Shown here: piece by piece, positions 16,154 through 26,077 of the stretch
Position numbering within the stretch: the first letter of the stretch is position 1
How the letters are laid out: each line of letters begins with the position of its first letter
NCBI GenBank assembly: GCA_963696405.1
Contig: CAVOJY010000005.1
Span: forward strand, 62,001 to 126,000
Reading direction: 5' to 3'
Origin: CAVOJY01 sp963696405
Lineage (GTDB): Bacteria > Chloroflexota > Limnocylindria > Limnocylindrales > CSP1-4
Length of the DNA: 64,000 nucleotides
Position numbers and translations under genes: made by a program
Notes under the pieces: model-generated
Told to the model about the DNA's origin: nothing
The model's input: only the letters and a program-made list of their open reading frames with translations
Database searches by the model: none

Positions 16154-17815
16154 ATGCAGCACCCCAGCACCACACCAGCCACCCCGCACGATCCCGACGC
16201 CGGAGCTGGTTCCCCGGCCACGGACCCGCGCGCTGCAGACCCTCGCGGCCCGATTGACCGCATCCGCGACCCGCAGGCCCTCCGCCGCTTCCACGAAGCG
16301 CGCTGGGACGAGCCGGTCATCTTCGAGCTCTCCGTTCCGGGCTCGCGGGGAGTTCTGCCACCCCTCGCAGACGAGGTGGTCGCGGCCGAGGCAGGCGATG
16401 GCCTCTCGGCGATCCCGCCGTCCATTCTCCGGAAGGCTCCACCCGCCCTTCCCGAGCTGCCGCAGCAGACCGTGCTCCGCCACTACCTGCGCCTCTCGCA
16501 GGAGACCCTGGGCGCCGACCTCAACATCGACGTCGGGCAGGGAACCTGCACGATGAAGTACAGCCCGAAGATCAACGAGGTCCTCGCCCGCTCACCGAAG
16601 GTCGCGGAGCTTCACCCCCTCCAGGACGAGAGCACCGTCCAGGGCATCCTCGAGGTGATGTACCGGCTCGACCTGGCCCTGCGCGACATCTCCGGGATGG
16701 ACGCCTTCACGCTGCAGCCCGCGAGCGGTTCGCAGGCGATCTACGCCATGGCCGCGATCTTCCGTGCGTGGCACCGGGACCGCGGCGAGTGGCCGCGGCG
16801 GAACGAGCTCATCACCACGATGTTCTCGCACCCGTCGGACGCCGCGGCGGCGAACGTCGCCGGGTTCAAGGTCATCACCCTCATGCCCGACGACGACGGC
16901 TACCCGGACTTCGAGGCACTCCGGGCCGCCGTGTCCGACCGGACGGCCGGGCTCTTCATCACGAATCCCGAGGACACGGGGATCTTCAACCCGCGGATCG
17001 CCGAGTTCACGCGCCTCGTCCACGAGGCCGGCGGCCTCTGCGGGTACGACCAGGCGAATGCGAACGGCATCCTCGGGATCACGCGCGCCCGGGAGGCCGG
17101 CTTCGACCTCTGCTTCTTCAACCTCCACAAGACGTTCTCCACTCCGCACGCGTGCGGCGGCCCAGCCTGCGGCGCGCTCGGCGTGACCGCCGAGCTCGAC
17201 CCGTTCCTGCCGGTGCCGGTTGTGTCGCAGGACGGCTCGCGCTACTTCCTCGGCTACGACCGCCCGAAGAGCGTCGGCAAGATCCGCACCTGGTACGGCG
17301 TGCCCGAGGTGCACCTGCGCGCCTACGCCTGGATCGCCAGCCTTGGCCCCGATGGGCTCCGGCAGGTGGCCGAGGGGGCCGTCATCTGCAACAACTACCT
17401 CTACGAGGGCGTGAAGAGGATCCGCGGCGTCAAGATCTACTGGCCTGAGCGGGGGCGCCTGGAGCAAGTCCGCTACAGCTGGGAGCCGCTGGCCGAGGAG
17501 ACCGGGGTGACCACCGACGACGTGGGTCGGCGCATGGCCGACTTCGGCGTCCACTACTGGACGAGCCACCACCCCTGGGTGGTGCCCGAACCGTTCACGC
17601 TTGAGCCGACCGAGTCGTACACGAGAGATGAGCTCGACGAGTACATCGCGATCATGCAACGTGTGTCGGACGAGGCCTACTCGAACCCGGAGCTCGTGAA
17701 GACGGCCCCCCACGCGAGCGTCGTCCACCAGCACGACCACGCGCCCCTCGACGACCCCGAGCGCTGGGCAATCACCTGGCGGGCCTACCTGCGTAAGACC
17801 GGGCGCGCGCGATAG
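16154..17815 (+). CDS. Glycine dehydrogenase subunit 2-like protein (GcvPB family), divergent
   Basis: The 553-residue protein matches the PLP-carrying beta subunit of two-subunit glycine decarboxylase. The N-terminal 40 residues are a disordered Pro/Ala extension. Family blocks include FELSVPGSRGVLPP, YLRLSQETLGADLNIDVGQG, CTMKYSPKINE and LHPLQDESTVQGILEVMYRL. The predicted PLP lysine is Lys326 in FFNLHKTFSTPH. The following Gly-rich loop, normally HGGGGPG, reads HACGGPACG, with two Cys residues. GYDQANANGILG is the conserved PLP-contacting Asp region. The usual length is about 490-520, so it is slightly long at both ends. With the subunit encoded upstream it probably forms a PLP decarboxylase or aminotransferase-like complex. 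Substrate is uncertain. Confidence 0.85.
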   Translation: MQHPSTTPATPHDPDAGAGSPATDPRAADPRGPIDRIRDPQALRRFHEARWDEPVIFELSVPGSRGVLPPLADEVVAAEAGDGLSAIPPSILRKAPPALPELPQQTVLRHYLRLSQETLGADLNIDVGQGTCTMKYSPKINEVLARSPKVAELHPLQDESTVQGILEVMYRLDLALRDISGMDAFTLQPASGSQAIYAMAAIFRAWHRDRGEWPRRNELITTMFSHPSDAAAANVAGFKVITLMPDDDGYPDFEALRAAVSDRTAGLFITNPEDTGIFNPRIAEFTRLVHEAGGLCGYDQANANGILGITRAREAGFDLCFFNLHKTFSTPHACGGPACGALGVTAELDPFLPVPVVSQDGSRYFLGYDRPKSVGKIRTWYGVPEVHLRAYAWIASLGPDGLRQVAEGAVICNNYLYEGVKRIRGVKIYWPERGRLEQVRYSWEPLAEETGVTTDDVGRRMADFGVHYWTSHHPWVVPEPFTLEPTESYTRDELDEYIAIMQRVSDEAYSNPELVKTAPHASVVHQHDHAPLDDPERWAITWRAYLRKTGRAR

Positions 17816-18699
17816 CCCGGGCCGTGCAGACGGCCGACCTCGGCCGACCTCGCAGACCTCGGCCGACCTCGCAGACCTCGGGCGCCCGCCCATCGACACC
17901 GCCCCGCCCGCGGCAACCGCCGCGGGCAAAGGACGCGCATTGCGTGCCCGCGAAACGGCGGTTCCCCCAAAGGGCCGCCGACCGGCCAGCGCTTGCGCAG
18001 CTCGTGGAGTGCCGCGGGAGCGTGAACCGCCCCGGAGACGGTGGTTTCGACGCGCCTGGGCCCGCGGGAGGCAGCCGTCCTTATCCCCGCTCGGGGCGCG
18101 AACGACCCGAACCTGCAGCCATTGCGCGTACCTTGCACACGGACGTCCCCCGCGCGGCGTCTCCGGGCTCGGCAACCGGCAGCTCGGCCACACCCGGGAT
18201 GACCCTGTTCTGGTGGCAAGCCAGCGATAAGCGGCGCTCGCCAGGATTCGTGCATGCCCGGAACCCGGCCGCGGCCCCAGCCCGCCTCGATCACCGCACA
18301 GAGCGCCTCCGTCAAGCGGAAGATCCGCTTCGTTCCGGGCGAGTGGGAGGTCGTCCACCGTACGTCGCCCCAGGAGCAGCGCCGCCCTGCTCTTGGTGAC
18401 CGGAACGCCACGCAACCGGGCCGTTCTTCGGCAGCACCACCTGACCTTCGCCGCGTCGTTCCCGGACAACTTCGACGATCTCGACCAGTGGATTCGCAAC
18501 CCGACTGCCCCCGTCTCCTCGGTCGTGGTCGTCGTCGCCGGCGCGCTGCCCCGCAGCGTGCCCGAGGGCGCGCGCCTACGGGCGCCAGCGCGCAGACCCC
18601 CTGCCGGACGGCCGGGGGTCTGGCGGCCGTGGCAGGACCCCAGCGTCAGCCGCGGAGCCGTAGGCCGACCCTGGTCCCAGCCAGGGCACAGCCAGCCGG
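17816..18699. other. Intergenic stretch with short tandem repeats and no convincing gene
   Basis: These 884 bases follow the glycine dehydrogenase-like pair and precede the TetR gene, which points towards them. At 17829-17882 a degenerate tandem repeat of the type CGGCCGACCTCGCAGACCT occurs about two and a half times. Several open frames exist on both strands, but their translations are Arg/Pro/Ala-rich and resemble no family. A plus-strand frame around 18390-18560 (HHLTFAASFPDNFDDLDQWI) looks slightly protein-like and might be a remnant, but evidence is too weak to call it. Confidence 0.5.
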
Positions 18700-19482
18700 T
18701 CAGAGGCTGCTCGAACCCCGCTGCGGACCAGTCTGTCGCCGGGTCTGCCGTGGGCGTGAGGCCGACTCGGCCGCCGTCTCGGCCGCCCTTTCGGCCGCCG
18801 GCTCGGCCGTGGCCGCGCCTGCGGAGGGCGACAGCAGGGCGCGGAGCACCCGCCCGTACAGATCGGGCGGAACGAGGTCGGGTGCCAGCAGGGTCATCAT
18901 CATGAGGCCCGTGGACAGCCCCTCGATGACAGCGTGCACCTCCAGCGGCTGGATCGCGATTCTCCTCCCCTCCTCCGCCGCCTTCGCCGAAACGAGGTCT
19001 GCCAAGAGCCGCCGCATGGTGCGGTAGCGCTCGGCCAGGGCCTCGCGGGCATGTGGCTCGCGCATGGAGTACAGCCAGAACTCGGTCGACAGCAGGGCGA
19101 GATCGCGGAGCTGATCCGCTGACTCCCCGAACTCGCGCCCGACGGTGGTTACGACCGCATCGAGGGAAGGCGCCTCCCTGATCATGGCGCCGACACGAGC
19201 GAACTCGGCGTCGACGCGTCGGTCGAGCAGCGCGAGCATCAGGTCGTCCTTGCTCGCGAAGTTGGCGTAGACCGCACCCTTGGTGAACCCCGCCGTTGCT
19301 GCGATCTCGTCCACGGACGCGCCCTGGAACCCCCGGCGCGCGAACACCTGCATCGCCGCGTCGAGCAGCAGCTCACGCGTCCGTTCCCGGCTCTCGCGCC
19401 GGGTCAACCTGCGCCGCCGTTCCTCCGGCGCGGCTTGCCTGGCCTGTGTTGCGCGTCGTGCGGTCGTCGCCTCGTCTGTCAT
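18700..19482 (-). CDS. TetR/AcrR-family transcriptional regulator
   Basis: The 260-residue regulator has a TetR DNA-binding domain at about residues 33-80 (RELLLDAAMQVFARRGFQGA, then VDEIAATAGFTKGAVYANFA with the helix-turn-helix and the conserved Tyr-x-x-Phe). The C-terminal ligand domain is variable. The last 45 residues are a low-complexity Ala/Glu/Arg/Ser tail encoded by repeats of a GGCCGCC-type unit. It is divergent to the two-gene ABC exporter, so it likely controls that operon and itself. A palindrome-like site lies 10 bases upstream of its ATG. Confidence 0.92.
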   Translation of the reverse strand: MTDEATTARRATQARQAAPEERRRRLTRRESRERTRELLLDAAMQVFARRGFQGASVDEIAATAGFTKGAVYANFASKDDLMLALLDRRVDAEFARVGAMIREAPSLDAVVTTVGREFGESADQLRDLALLSTEFWLYSMREPHAREALAERYRTMRRLLADLVSAKAAEEGRRIAIQPLEVHAVIEGLSTGLMMMTLLAPDLVPPDLYGRVLRALLSPSAGAATAEPAAERAAETAAESASRPRQTRRQTGPQRGSSSL

Positions 19483-19492
19483 GCTCGTATGG

Positions 19493-19504
19493 TACCAGAC
19501 GGTA
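19493..19504. promoter_or_regulatory. Palindromic site, candidate TetR operator
   Basis: TACCAGACGGTA is a near-palindrome directly upstream of the TetR-family start codon and between the two divergent genes. TetR regulators commonly bind such inverted repeats overlapping both promoters. The assignment rests on position and symmetry only. Confidence 0.4.
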
Positions 19505-19522
19505 TCAAGATGGCACTCAGTA

Positions 19523-19551
19523 TTGACATACTAGTGGATATCTGCATACTA
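19523..19551 (+). promoter_or_regulatory. Sigma-70-like promoter for the ABC exporter operon
   Basis: TTGACA at 19523-19528 is a perfect -35 match, followed after 16-17 bases by CATACT/ATACTA as -10. The surrounding 60 bases are the most AT-rich of the region and contain a direct repeat starting CAGTATT at about 19518 and 19553. The exporter gene starts at 19630 after a GAAAGGAG ribosome site, giving a leader of about 70 bases. Confidence 0.65.
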
Positions 19552-19629
19552 CACAGTATTCATACGGGGATCGGGGCTCGGCCGCAGGGATCCCGCCGGG
19601 TCGACCGGCTTCCGAAAGGAGCGACCACT

Positions 19630-20583
19630 ATGCTGCTCGAGATCGACCACGTCACCAAGGACTACGGGCGGGGCGTCCGGGCCAACGACGGGATCACGCT
19701 GTCGGTCGGTGCCGGCGAGGTGTTCGGTCTGCTCGGACACAACGGCGCCGGCAAGACCACCCTCGTCAACCAGATCGTGGGCCTGACCCGGCCGACGAGC
19801 GGGCGAATCATCATCGATGGGCGCGACGCCGTCGCCGACCCGGGGTTCGCGCGGCGCGCGTGTTCGCTCCAGCCGCAGGCGCAGGTCCCGATCGTGGGGC
19901 TCACGGCGCGGGCAGCCATCGAGCTCACGGGTCGCCTGCGGGGCGGCGACGCGCGCACGGTACGGGCACGGACGATCGAGCTCTGCGAGGCGCTGGAGAT
20001 CACCGACTGGCTCGACGAGGCCGCGGAGCGCCTGTCGGGCGGCGTGAGGCGGCTGGTCGCATTCTGCATGGCTGCCGTGGTGCCCGGCCGGATCGCCATC
20101 CTCGATGAGCCCACAAACGACGTCGACCCCCTCCGCCGCCGCCTCCTCTGGTGCCAGGTCCGGGACCTGGGAGCGCGTGGGTCGGCGGTGCTGTTGGTGA
20201 CGCACAACGTGCTGGAGGCCGAGCGCGCCGTCGACCGGCTGGTCATCCTCGACCGAGGCCGGGTGCTGGCGGGCGGGACCCCTGCGTCGCTCAGGAACTC
20301 GGTCGCCTCGGAGCTGCGCGCCGAGATCGTCCTCGAACCGGGGGCCGACGCGGACGCCCCCTGGTTCGCCGCGGCAGTCTCCCGGACGGGCAACCGAGTC
20401 GCCCTGTCGGTCCCCGCCGGACGGGCGGCAGACGCGATCGGCTGGGCCTGCGAGCTCAGAAAACGCGGACTTGTCGAGGAGTTCTCGATTGGGCCGGCCA
20501 CCCTCGAGGACGTCTACGTGAGGCTCGCCGGCGGAGCCGGCGGATCGGAGCTGGAGGAGCGGATCGATGACCTCGCTGCGTAG
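19630..20583 (+). CDS. ABC transporter ATP-binding protein (exporter type)
   Basis: The 317-residue ATPase has Walker A GHNGAGKTT at residues 36-44, Walker B IAILDEPTNDVDP, and the H-loop LVTHN. The signature is LSGGVRRLV, where Gln of LSGGQ is replaced by Val, as also happens in some drug and lipid exporters of the CcmA/DrrA group. After the catalytic core a C-terminal extension of about 90 residues ends ATLEDVYVRLAGGAGG, typical of DrrA-like exporters. It overlaps the permease gene by 17 bases, so the two products should form one exporter. TetR control suggests export of a drug or toxic metabolite. Confidence 0.92.
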   Translation: MLLEIDHVTKDYGRGVRANDGITLSVGAGEVFGLLGHNGAGKTTLVNQIVGLTRPTSGRIIIDGRDAVADPGFARRACSLQPQAQVPIVGLTARAAIELTGRLRGGDARTVRARTIELCEALEITDWLDEAAERLSGGVRRLVAFCMAAVVPGRIAILDEPTNDVDPLRRRLLWCQVRDLGARGSAVLLVTHNVLEAERAVDRLVILDRGRVLAGGTPASLRNSVASELRAEIVLEPGADADAPWFAAAVSRTGNRVALSVPAGRAADAIGWACELRKRGLVEEFSIGPATLEDVYVRLAGGAGGSELEERIDDLAA

Positions 20584-21301
20584 CTATGCGCTGCTCATTC
20601 GGTGGCAGGCGACAAGCCTCAAGTTCTTCCTGCCGCTCGTTGTCGTCGTCCAGGTGGTCCTGGCGGTCGGCATCGTCGTCGGGCTCGCATTCCTCTACCC
20701 GACGATCGACCAGGCGACAGCGCTGTACCTGTCGACCGGTGCGCCGGCGCTCACGCTGATCGCGGTCGGTCTCATCATGGTGCCCCAGACAGTCTCCCAG
20801 GCGAAAGAGCGGGGGGCCCTCGAGTACATGCAAACGCTCCCCGTACCGCGCCTCGCGTACCTGGCTGCCGACGCGACGGTCTGGCTGGTCGCGGCGCTGC
20901 CGGGGGTCGCCGCCGCGCTCGTCGTCGCCGGCCTGCGGTTCGGGGTTCACCTGTCGCCGAGCCCGCTGGTGGTCCCGGCGATGCTGCTCGTGGCGCTCAC
21001 CGCAACGGCGATCGGCTACGCCATCGCCTGGCTTCTGCCGCCGATGACCGCCGTGCTCGTGACGAACGTCCTCGTCTTCTTCGTCCTGCTCTTCTCCCCG
21101 GTGAACTTCCCCTCGGATCGGCTCCCCGACTGGCTCGCCGGGCTGCATGAGTACCTTCCGCTCGAGCCGATGGCCGACGTCGTACGTGCGACCCTTGCCG
21201 GCGACACCTTCACCGTCGAGCCGCGCGCCTGGCTCATGCTCAGCGCGTGGTGCATCGGCGGGTTCGCGGCCACCTTTGCGGTGATGACACGGCGACGGTG
21301 A
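20567..21301 (+). CDS. ABC-2 type permease of exporter
   Basis: The 244-residue protein has six hydrophobic segments (for example LPLVVVVQVVLAVGIVVGLA near the N-terminus and VLVTNVLVFFVLLFSPVNFP in the fourth or fifth). The EYMQTLPVPRLAYLAADATV loop is the ABC-2 coupling region, where the Leu-Pro-Val motif is typical. It overlaps the ATPase gene by 17 bases and no other permease lies nearby, so it probably acts as a homodimer. A long open frame on the opposite strand covers this gene but is judged to be non-coding. Confidence 0.85.
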   Translation: MTSLRSYALLIRWQATSLKFFLPLVVVVQVVLAVGIVVGLAFLYPTIDQATALYLSTGAPALTLIAVGLIMVPQTVSQAKERGALEYMQTLPVPRLAYLAADATVWLVAALPGVAAALVVAGLRFGVHLSPSPLVVPAMLLVALTATAIGYAIAWLLPPMTAVLVTNVLVFFVLLFSPVNFPSDRLPDWLAGLHEYLPLEPMADVVRATLAGDTFTVEPRAWLMLSAWCIGGFAATFAVMTRRR

Positions 21302-21365
21302 CCCGGGCCAGCCGGGACGAGGGCTCGTCTGTGTCAGTCGGGCTGCGAGGGCGACAGCCCCGGCC

Positions 21366-23039
21366 CTTTCGGCTGCACCCAGTTCGGGCAGCTCGTGGCG
21401 CAGCGTGGCCAGTGGGAGCGCCGCGTGGCCCAGGGCCTCGTCGTGGAACCGCTGCAGATCGAAGCGCGAACCGTCGCGCGCCTCCAGCTGTCGGCGAAGC
21501 GCAACGATCTCGCGCTGGCCGGTCATGTAGGCCAGCGCCTGCCCGGGCCAGGCGATGTAGCGGTCCGTCTCGGTCTCGGCCTCCAGGCGCGTCAGCCCGA
21601 TCGCGACGAGGAAGTCGATCGAGCGCTGCCGCTCCCAGCGGAACGCGTGGATCCCCGTGTCGACGACGAGGCGGGCGGCCCGCCAGGCCTGCGCATCGAG
21701 CATGCCGAACCGCTCCTGGGGCGTCAGGAAGAGGCCCATCTCATCGGCGAGCCGCTCCGAGTAGAGCCCCCATCCCTCGACGTAGGCCACACCCGCGAGG
21801 CGGGAGCCCTGGGTCCGGAAGGGATGGAGCCCCGGAAGCTCGATCTCGATCGCCAGCTGGAAATGGTGCCCGGGAATCGCCTCGTGGAAGGTCGTCGTCG
21901 CGAGCCGGTGAAGGGGCCGGTTCTCGGGCTGGTAGGTGTTGATCCTGTAGATTCCCGGCCGCGACGCCGTCGACGGCCGGCGGGGCGTAGAAGGCGGTCG
22001 GCGAGTCGCGCTCCCGGAACGGCTCCACCGCTTCGACGACGCAGGCGGCCCTCGGAAGCCGGCCGAACCAGGCGGGCGCCGCCGCGGCCGCCCGCTCCAC
22101 CTGGGCCCGGGCAAGCTCCACGAGCCGGCCGGGGTCCGTTGCCCGGTTCGCGGGGTCGGCGTCCAGGGCGGCTCGCAGCTCTGCGATGCCTGCGTGTCCG
22201 AGCTCTCGAGCGATCGCCAGGCGCTCACGGTCGAATCCCTCGAGCTGCCCGAGGCCGAAGTCATGGAGTTCCTGGGGGGTCTCGTCGAGCGTCGTGGACG
22301 CGAGAATGGCCGTGCGATAGGCGGCATCGCCTCCCGGGGTGCTCCAGATGCCGTCCCCGGCGCGGACGTGGGGTGCCGCCGCCCGGAGCGCCTCGAGGAA
22401 CCGCGACTGCGCCGGGAGCACGTGGCGCTCAAGCGCATCACGGACTCGCCTGCGGTCATCTTCGGCGAGCTCCGGGTGGCGGACGAGCAGCGGCGCCTCG
22501 TCGACTGGGGTCGCCACGAGGTCCGCGACCTGGTCGATCGTCCGTGTCATGACCGCCGGCGCGGGCATCCGGCCGGAGGCGACAGCGTCGCGAAGGACGC
22601 CCTCCCACGCGCTCATGTACGCCGGGTACGCCGCGAGTCTCGCGAGGAGCCGCTCGAGGCGATCGGCCGAATCGACCCGCTGGAAGACGGCGAGCTCGCC
22701 GGGGAGCTGCTGCGGCCCGGCCATCTGGTCCACCGCGGCCAGCTGGTGGAGCTCCTGGTCGAGCTGGGCCAGTCCGACGCGCGCCACTGTCTCGAGCATG
22801 TCGAGGGTGATGCGGTCCTCCACACCCAGCGCCGCGCGGTCGATCGGGGCGGCCCCGGCCAGCACGGCGTCGTACGCCGCCCGCTCGCGTACCCGACCTT
22901 CGGGGCCGGGATCCCCCAGCCGGTCGTCATAGCGCTCGTCGCCGAGGGTCGTGGCGTCGATCGGCTCGCGCTGGAGGAAGTCCTCCCAGAAGCCGTCAGC
23001 GAGCGCGTCAACAGGGCTGCGCGGCGGGGGTACGGTCAC
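21366..23039 (-). pseudogene. DUF885 family (metallopeptidase-like) protein, frameshifted
   Basis: Two frames encode consecutive parts of a DUF885 protein of about 555 residues. The first begins with GTG at 23039 and runs through the helical N-terminal region. Near 21955 the reading moves by one base: VDG in the first frame continues as SRPGIYRINTY in the second, which restores the family motif D-G-x-R-P-G-x-Y. The second part contains the zinc-type motif FHEAIPGHH and the block GVAYVEGWGLYSERLADEMG, both diagnostic. The conserved end, TLRHELPELG, falls near 21370, but no stop follows in that frame until 20456, so a further error or lost stop is likely there. The end coordinate is therefore approximate. 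DUF885 members are thought to be peptidases. Confidence 0.75.
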
Positions 23040-23099
23040 GGGATGTTCTCCGGTGCGAGGTGGTGACGACGATGGGCGGTGGGAACGGACGAGCGCAGG

Positions 23100-25998
23100 C
23101 TACGTCTCCGGCTCGAGTTCGTCGGCCTCCGCGTCGAGCGTCTCCTCCGTCGCTCCCCCGGGCCCGCCGGGATCCGGAACGCCGCCCCCGAAGAGCGGCA
23201 TCTGCTGGCCCTGCTGCTCCACTTCGGGATCGAGCCCGAGGAACGGCGCCAGGCGCTCGAGATCCGCCCCCTCGCGATCGACGATCGCCCGCAGGTGCTT
23301 CCACTTGAGGAAGTGCCAGTTGCCCGACGCGAGGGCCGCGCGGAGCAGCGGCGAGCGCTCGAGCTTGAAGCGCACCAGCTCGACACGCTCGTGCGGGATA
23401 ACGAGGAAACGGACGGTGCCGTCCGCCTGCTCGACCTGGGGGCCGCGGCGCAGGACGGGCTCGGCCAGCATCGCAGTCCACTCCACCTCCCAGAGGAAGG
23501 CCGCTCTGCTCCGTACGTACCAGATGCAGTCGATTGCGTCGAGGGCCTCGGCGGCGCCACGCACGACGATCGGCATGTACGTCCGGAGCTCGACATCGGA
23601 GAGAAGTCCCTCCAGCGGCCGGCCGCGGTAGAGCCGACTCCGTTCGTGCGGATTGACCCAGCACCGAAGGCCCATGCGGTGGCCGTACTCGACCAGCTGA
23701 CCGATGAGCTCGGTGTGCTCACGGTACCTGGATTGAAGCTCGTCGTTGGTGCGCACGAACTCGGCCGTCGACGACCGGGCCCGATAGCTGTTGATGCAGG
23801 CGCGGACGAGCGTGGGATCGGGTCGATCGTAGCCGCGGAACATGCCGGCGATCCGTTCGTAGAGCGCTGCCTCGCTCATGCCGCCGGTGGCCGACAGGAG
23901 GCTGAAGACAGCCCACTCCACTCGGTCGGAGAGCGGCACACCGGCCCGCTGATCGTCCCGCGCGTCGCGCAGCCACCAGCGGCCCGGTTCGAGTTGCCAG
24001 AGGCGGCGATGGTCAGGGCGGTCGAGTTCCCCGCGAATCGCCTCGAGCAGAGCCTCGGTCGCGCCTGAGGGCACGACCCGGGGGCCCCCGGGGGCTCCGA
24101 CCCCGGCGGACGTGGCTTCGCCAGCAGCCGTCGCGTAGCGGGCGAGAAGGCCTGCCTCGTCGAGCCCAACAAGGAGGTCGCCGAGAAGGCACGAGAAGTC
24201 GGCAGGCTCCCCGCGCGCCTGGAGCATCTGGACCGCGATGTCGCCGACCTCCAAGGCGATCTCCTCCCCTGTCGGCGCGGGAAGCGTGGGCCCGGGCGAC
24301 GCGGAGGAAGCCTCCGCGACCCATCTGGCCTCCGGCATCGCGGTGGCCGTCCGGCACCCCGGTGGCCTCAACAGCCGTGGCGTCCGGGCCGGCCGCGGCG
24401 TTCTCCGGGGAGGCCGGCGTCGCAGGCGCGATCCCACCGGTCGCAGGCGCCTCAACCGCGGCGGGCGGCTCGCCTCCTCCGGCGGTGCCCTCGGCGGCCG
24501 CGCGCGGCACCTCGTCCAGGTCCGCCCCTCCAGCCGTCGTGGTCGCGCGCTCATCGCCCGCTTGCCGGCCGGCGGAACCCTCGTGCCATGCTCCAGGGAT
24601 GAACTCGAGGGTGCCGCCCGTGACCTGGTCGCCGGCCTCGAGAAATGCACCCGCAAGGCGGTACCCGGCGGCCGCCCCGGCCAGCGCTCCGGCCACGAGC
24701 CCCTCCGCCCCGATCGGGTCGAGAAGCACGACCGCCCGCCCGTCGGCGGCCAGCATCGGACCCACGGCTGCGAGGCCACGCGCAAGAGTGTTCGCCTGCC
24801 ATCCCCAATCAACCCGGGCCGCCGGAGTCGCGAGTTCCTCGAGCGGCAGGCTCGCCGACGCAAGACGCCCGAGGACCGTGCTCGTGGCGTGGTAGGCGAA
24901 GGCCAGCGTGTCGCCGGTCCAGCGCAGCGGGGACTGCGTCAGCGCCAGCCTGACGCGGCGGTCGCGCACCCTGTCGAGTCGCAGCCCGCCCTCCTCGCCG
25001 GCGCCCGGGAAGCCCCGGCGGATGACCGCGTTCGCGGTCCCGTCCACGAGGTCGAGGGGATCCTCGCCGAGCCGGGCCAGCACGGGCCCGCCCGGCGTCG
25101 CCTCGAGCTGCTGCACGAAGCCTCGAACGAGGCGGCACCCCTCCTCGAACAGGAGCCAGGGGTTCCGCTCACGCCACTGGCGATGAGCCGGCGGTCGGAG
25201 ATGCCCGCCGGCGACCCGGAGCGAGCTGACGCGGCCGGGAAAGCCGTTGAGGCGGCTGGCGGGGAGCAGGACGTGGAGGAGCGCGAGGCGCAACGCTGCC
25301 TCGATCGGCGCCGCCCGCAGGTCCGAATCGAGGCGGTGAATAATCGCCTGGATCGCCGTCAGCGTGCGCGGCGTGTACAGCCCCAGGATCTCGTCCGGGA
25401 GTGCATCGATGCCGGCGACGACCGCGAATCGCGCCCGCAACGCAAGCCTCGCCGGCTCGCCGCGGGCGACCTGGACCGCACGCTCCGCATCCGAGGCATC
25501 CGTGGCGGCCATGCGGGTTTCGCCACCGCCGAGCTGGTCCCGGCAGGTCAGGCAGCGGTAGAACTTGCGGAACGGGACGATCCCGTCCGACTCCCAGATG
25601 AACTCATCCACGACCGTCGCGCGCCCGCACGTGGCGCAACGCGACGCGAAGAGGTCGCTCAGCGACTGCCGGAGGCTGGCCTCCCCCAGGGGCGAATAGG
25701 CGAGCGACGCGAGAGCCGCGTCGAAATGGCGGACATCCGGCGGCCGCAGCACGATCTCGGCGAGGAGCCTCGTGAGCGCCGACGACTCGAACGTGAACGC
25801 GCGTCGCTGACGGCCCATCGCCGCCCGCGCGACCCAGGCTCCACGGCCGAACAGATCGACGACGATGTCCCCGGGACGCGTCCGGGCCTCGACCTCCGCG
25901 GCGACCCGGTTGAGCGGCGGCGGCGGGGCGAGGCGGTCGAGGTCGGGCAGGACCGGACCCTGTTCCGGTCGGATGAGCGAGGAGAGCGTCTCGGCCAT
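23100..25998 (-). pseudogene. Zn-ribbon DNA methylase-like protein with unknown C-terminal domain, frameshifted or two overlapping genes
   Basis: The upstream frame starts with ATG at 25998. It has a SAM-binding-like motif VVDLFGRGAWVARAA (about residues 46-60), a zinc ribbon with Cys121-x2-Cys124 and Cys149-x2-Cys152, and LGLYTPRTLTAIQAI, resembling the L-(Y/F)-TPRQL motif of COG1743/DUF1156 methylases. A DPPY-type catalytic motif is not seen; LLDPIG occurs instead. After about residue 530 comes a disordered Pro/Ala/Thr linker, and near 24340 the coding moves by one base. The downstream frame (to 23100) encodes about 410 residues including VEWAVFSLLSATGG and CINSYRARSSTAEFVR, then LASGNWHFLKWKHLRAIVDR, of no known family. 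An ATG at 24338 could start this part as a separate overlapping gene. A DNA-modification or defence role is only inferred. Confidence 0.55.
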
Positions 25999-26077
25999 CG
26001 GCTCGCAGTCTAGCGAGCGCGGCGCGCGGACCCCGGCGCCAGCTGCGCCGTCATCCCGTGCCGAGCGCGCCGGGCCC

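Noticed and set aside
17829..17882. CRISPR-like repeat array
   Set aside because: The units are short, contiguous and degenerate, with no spacers of constant length and no cas genes.
18393..18905. Plus-strand open frame with a slightly protein-like start
   Set aside because: After about 60 residues it becomes Arg/Pro/Ala-rich, and its 3' half overlaps the TetR gene on the other strand, which has clear family support.
20456..21360. Long minus-strand open frame continuing from the DUF885 gene across the ABC permease gene
   Set aside because: Its translation here is Arg/Glu/His-rich and unlike any family, while the plus strand encodes a normal permease. It is best explained by a lost or displaced stop of the DUF885 gene in GC-rich DNA.
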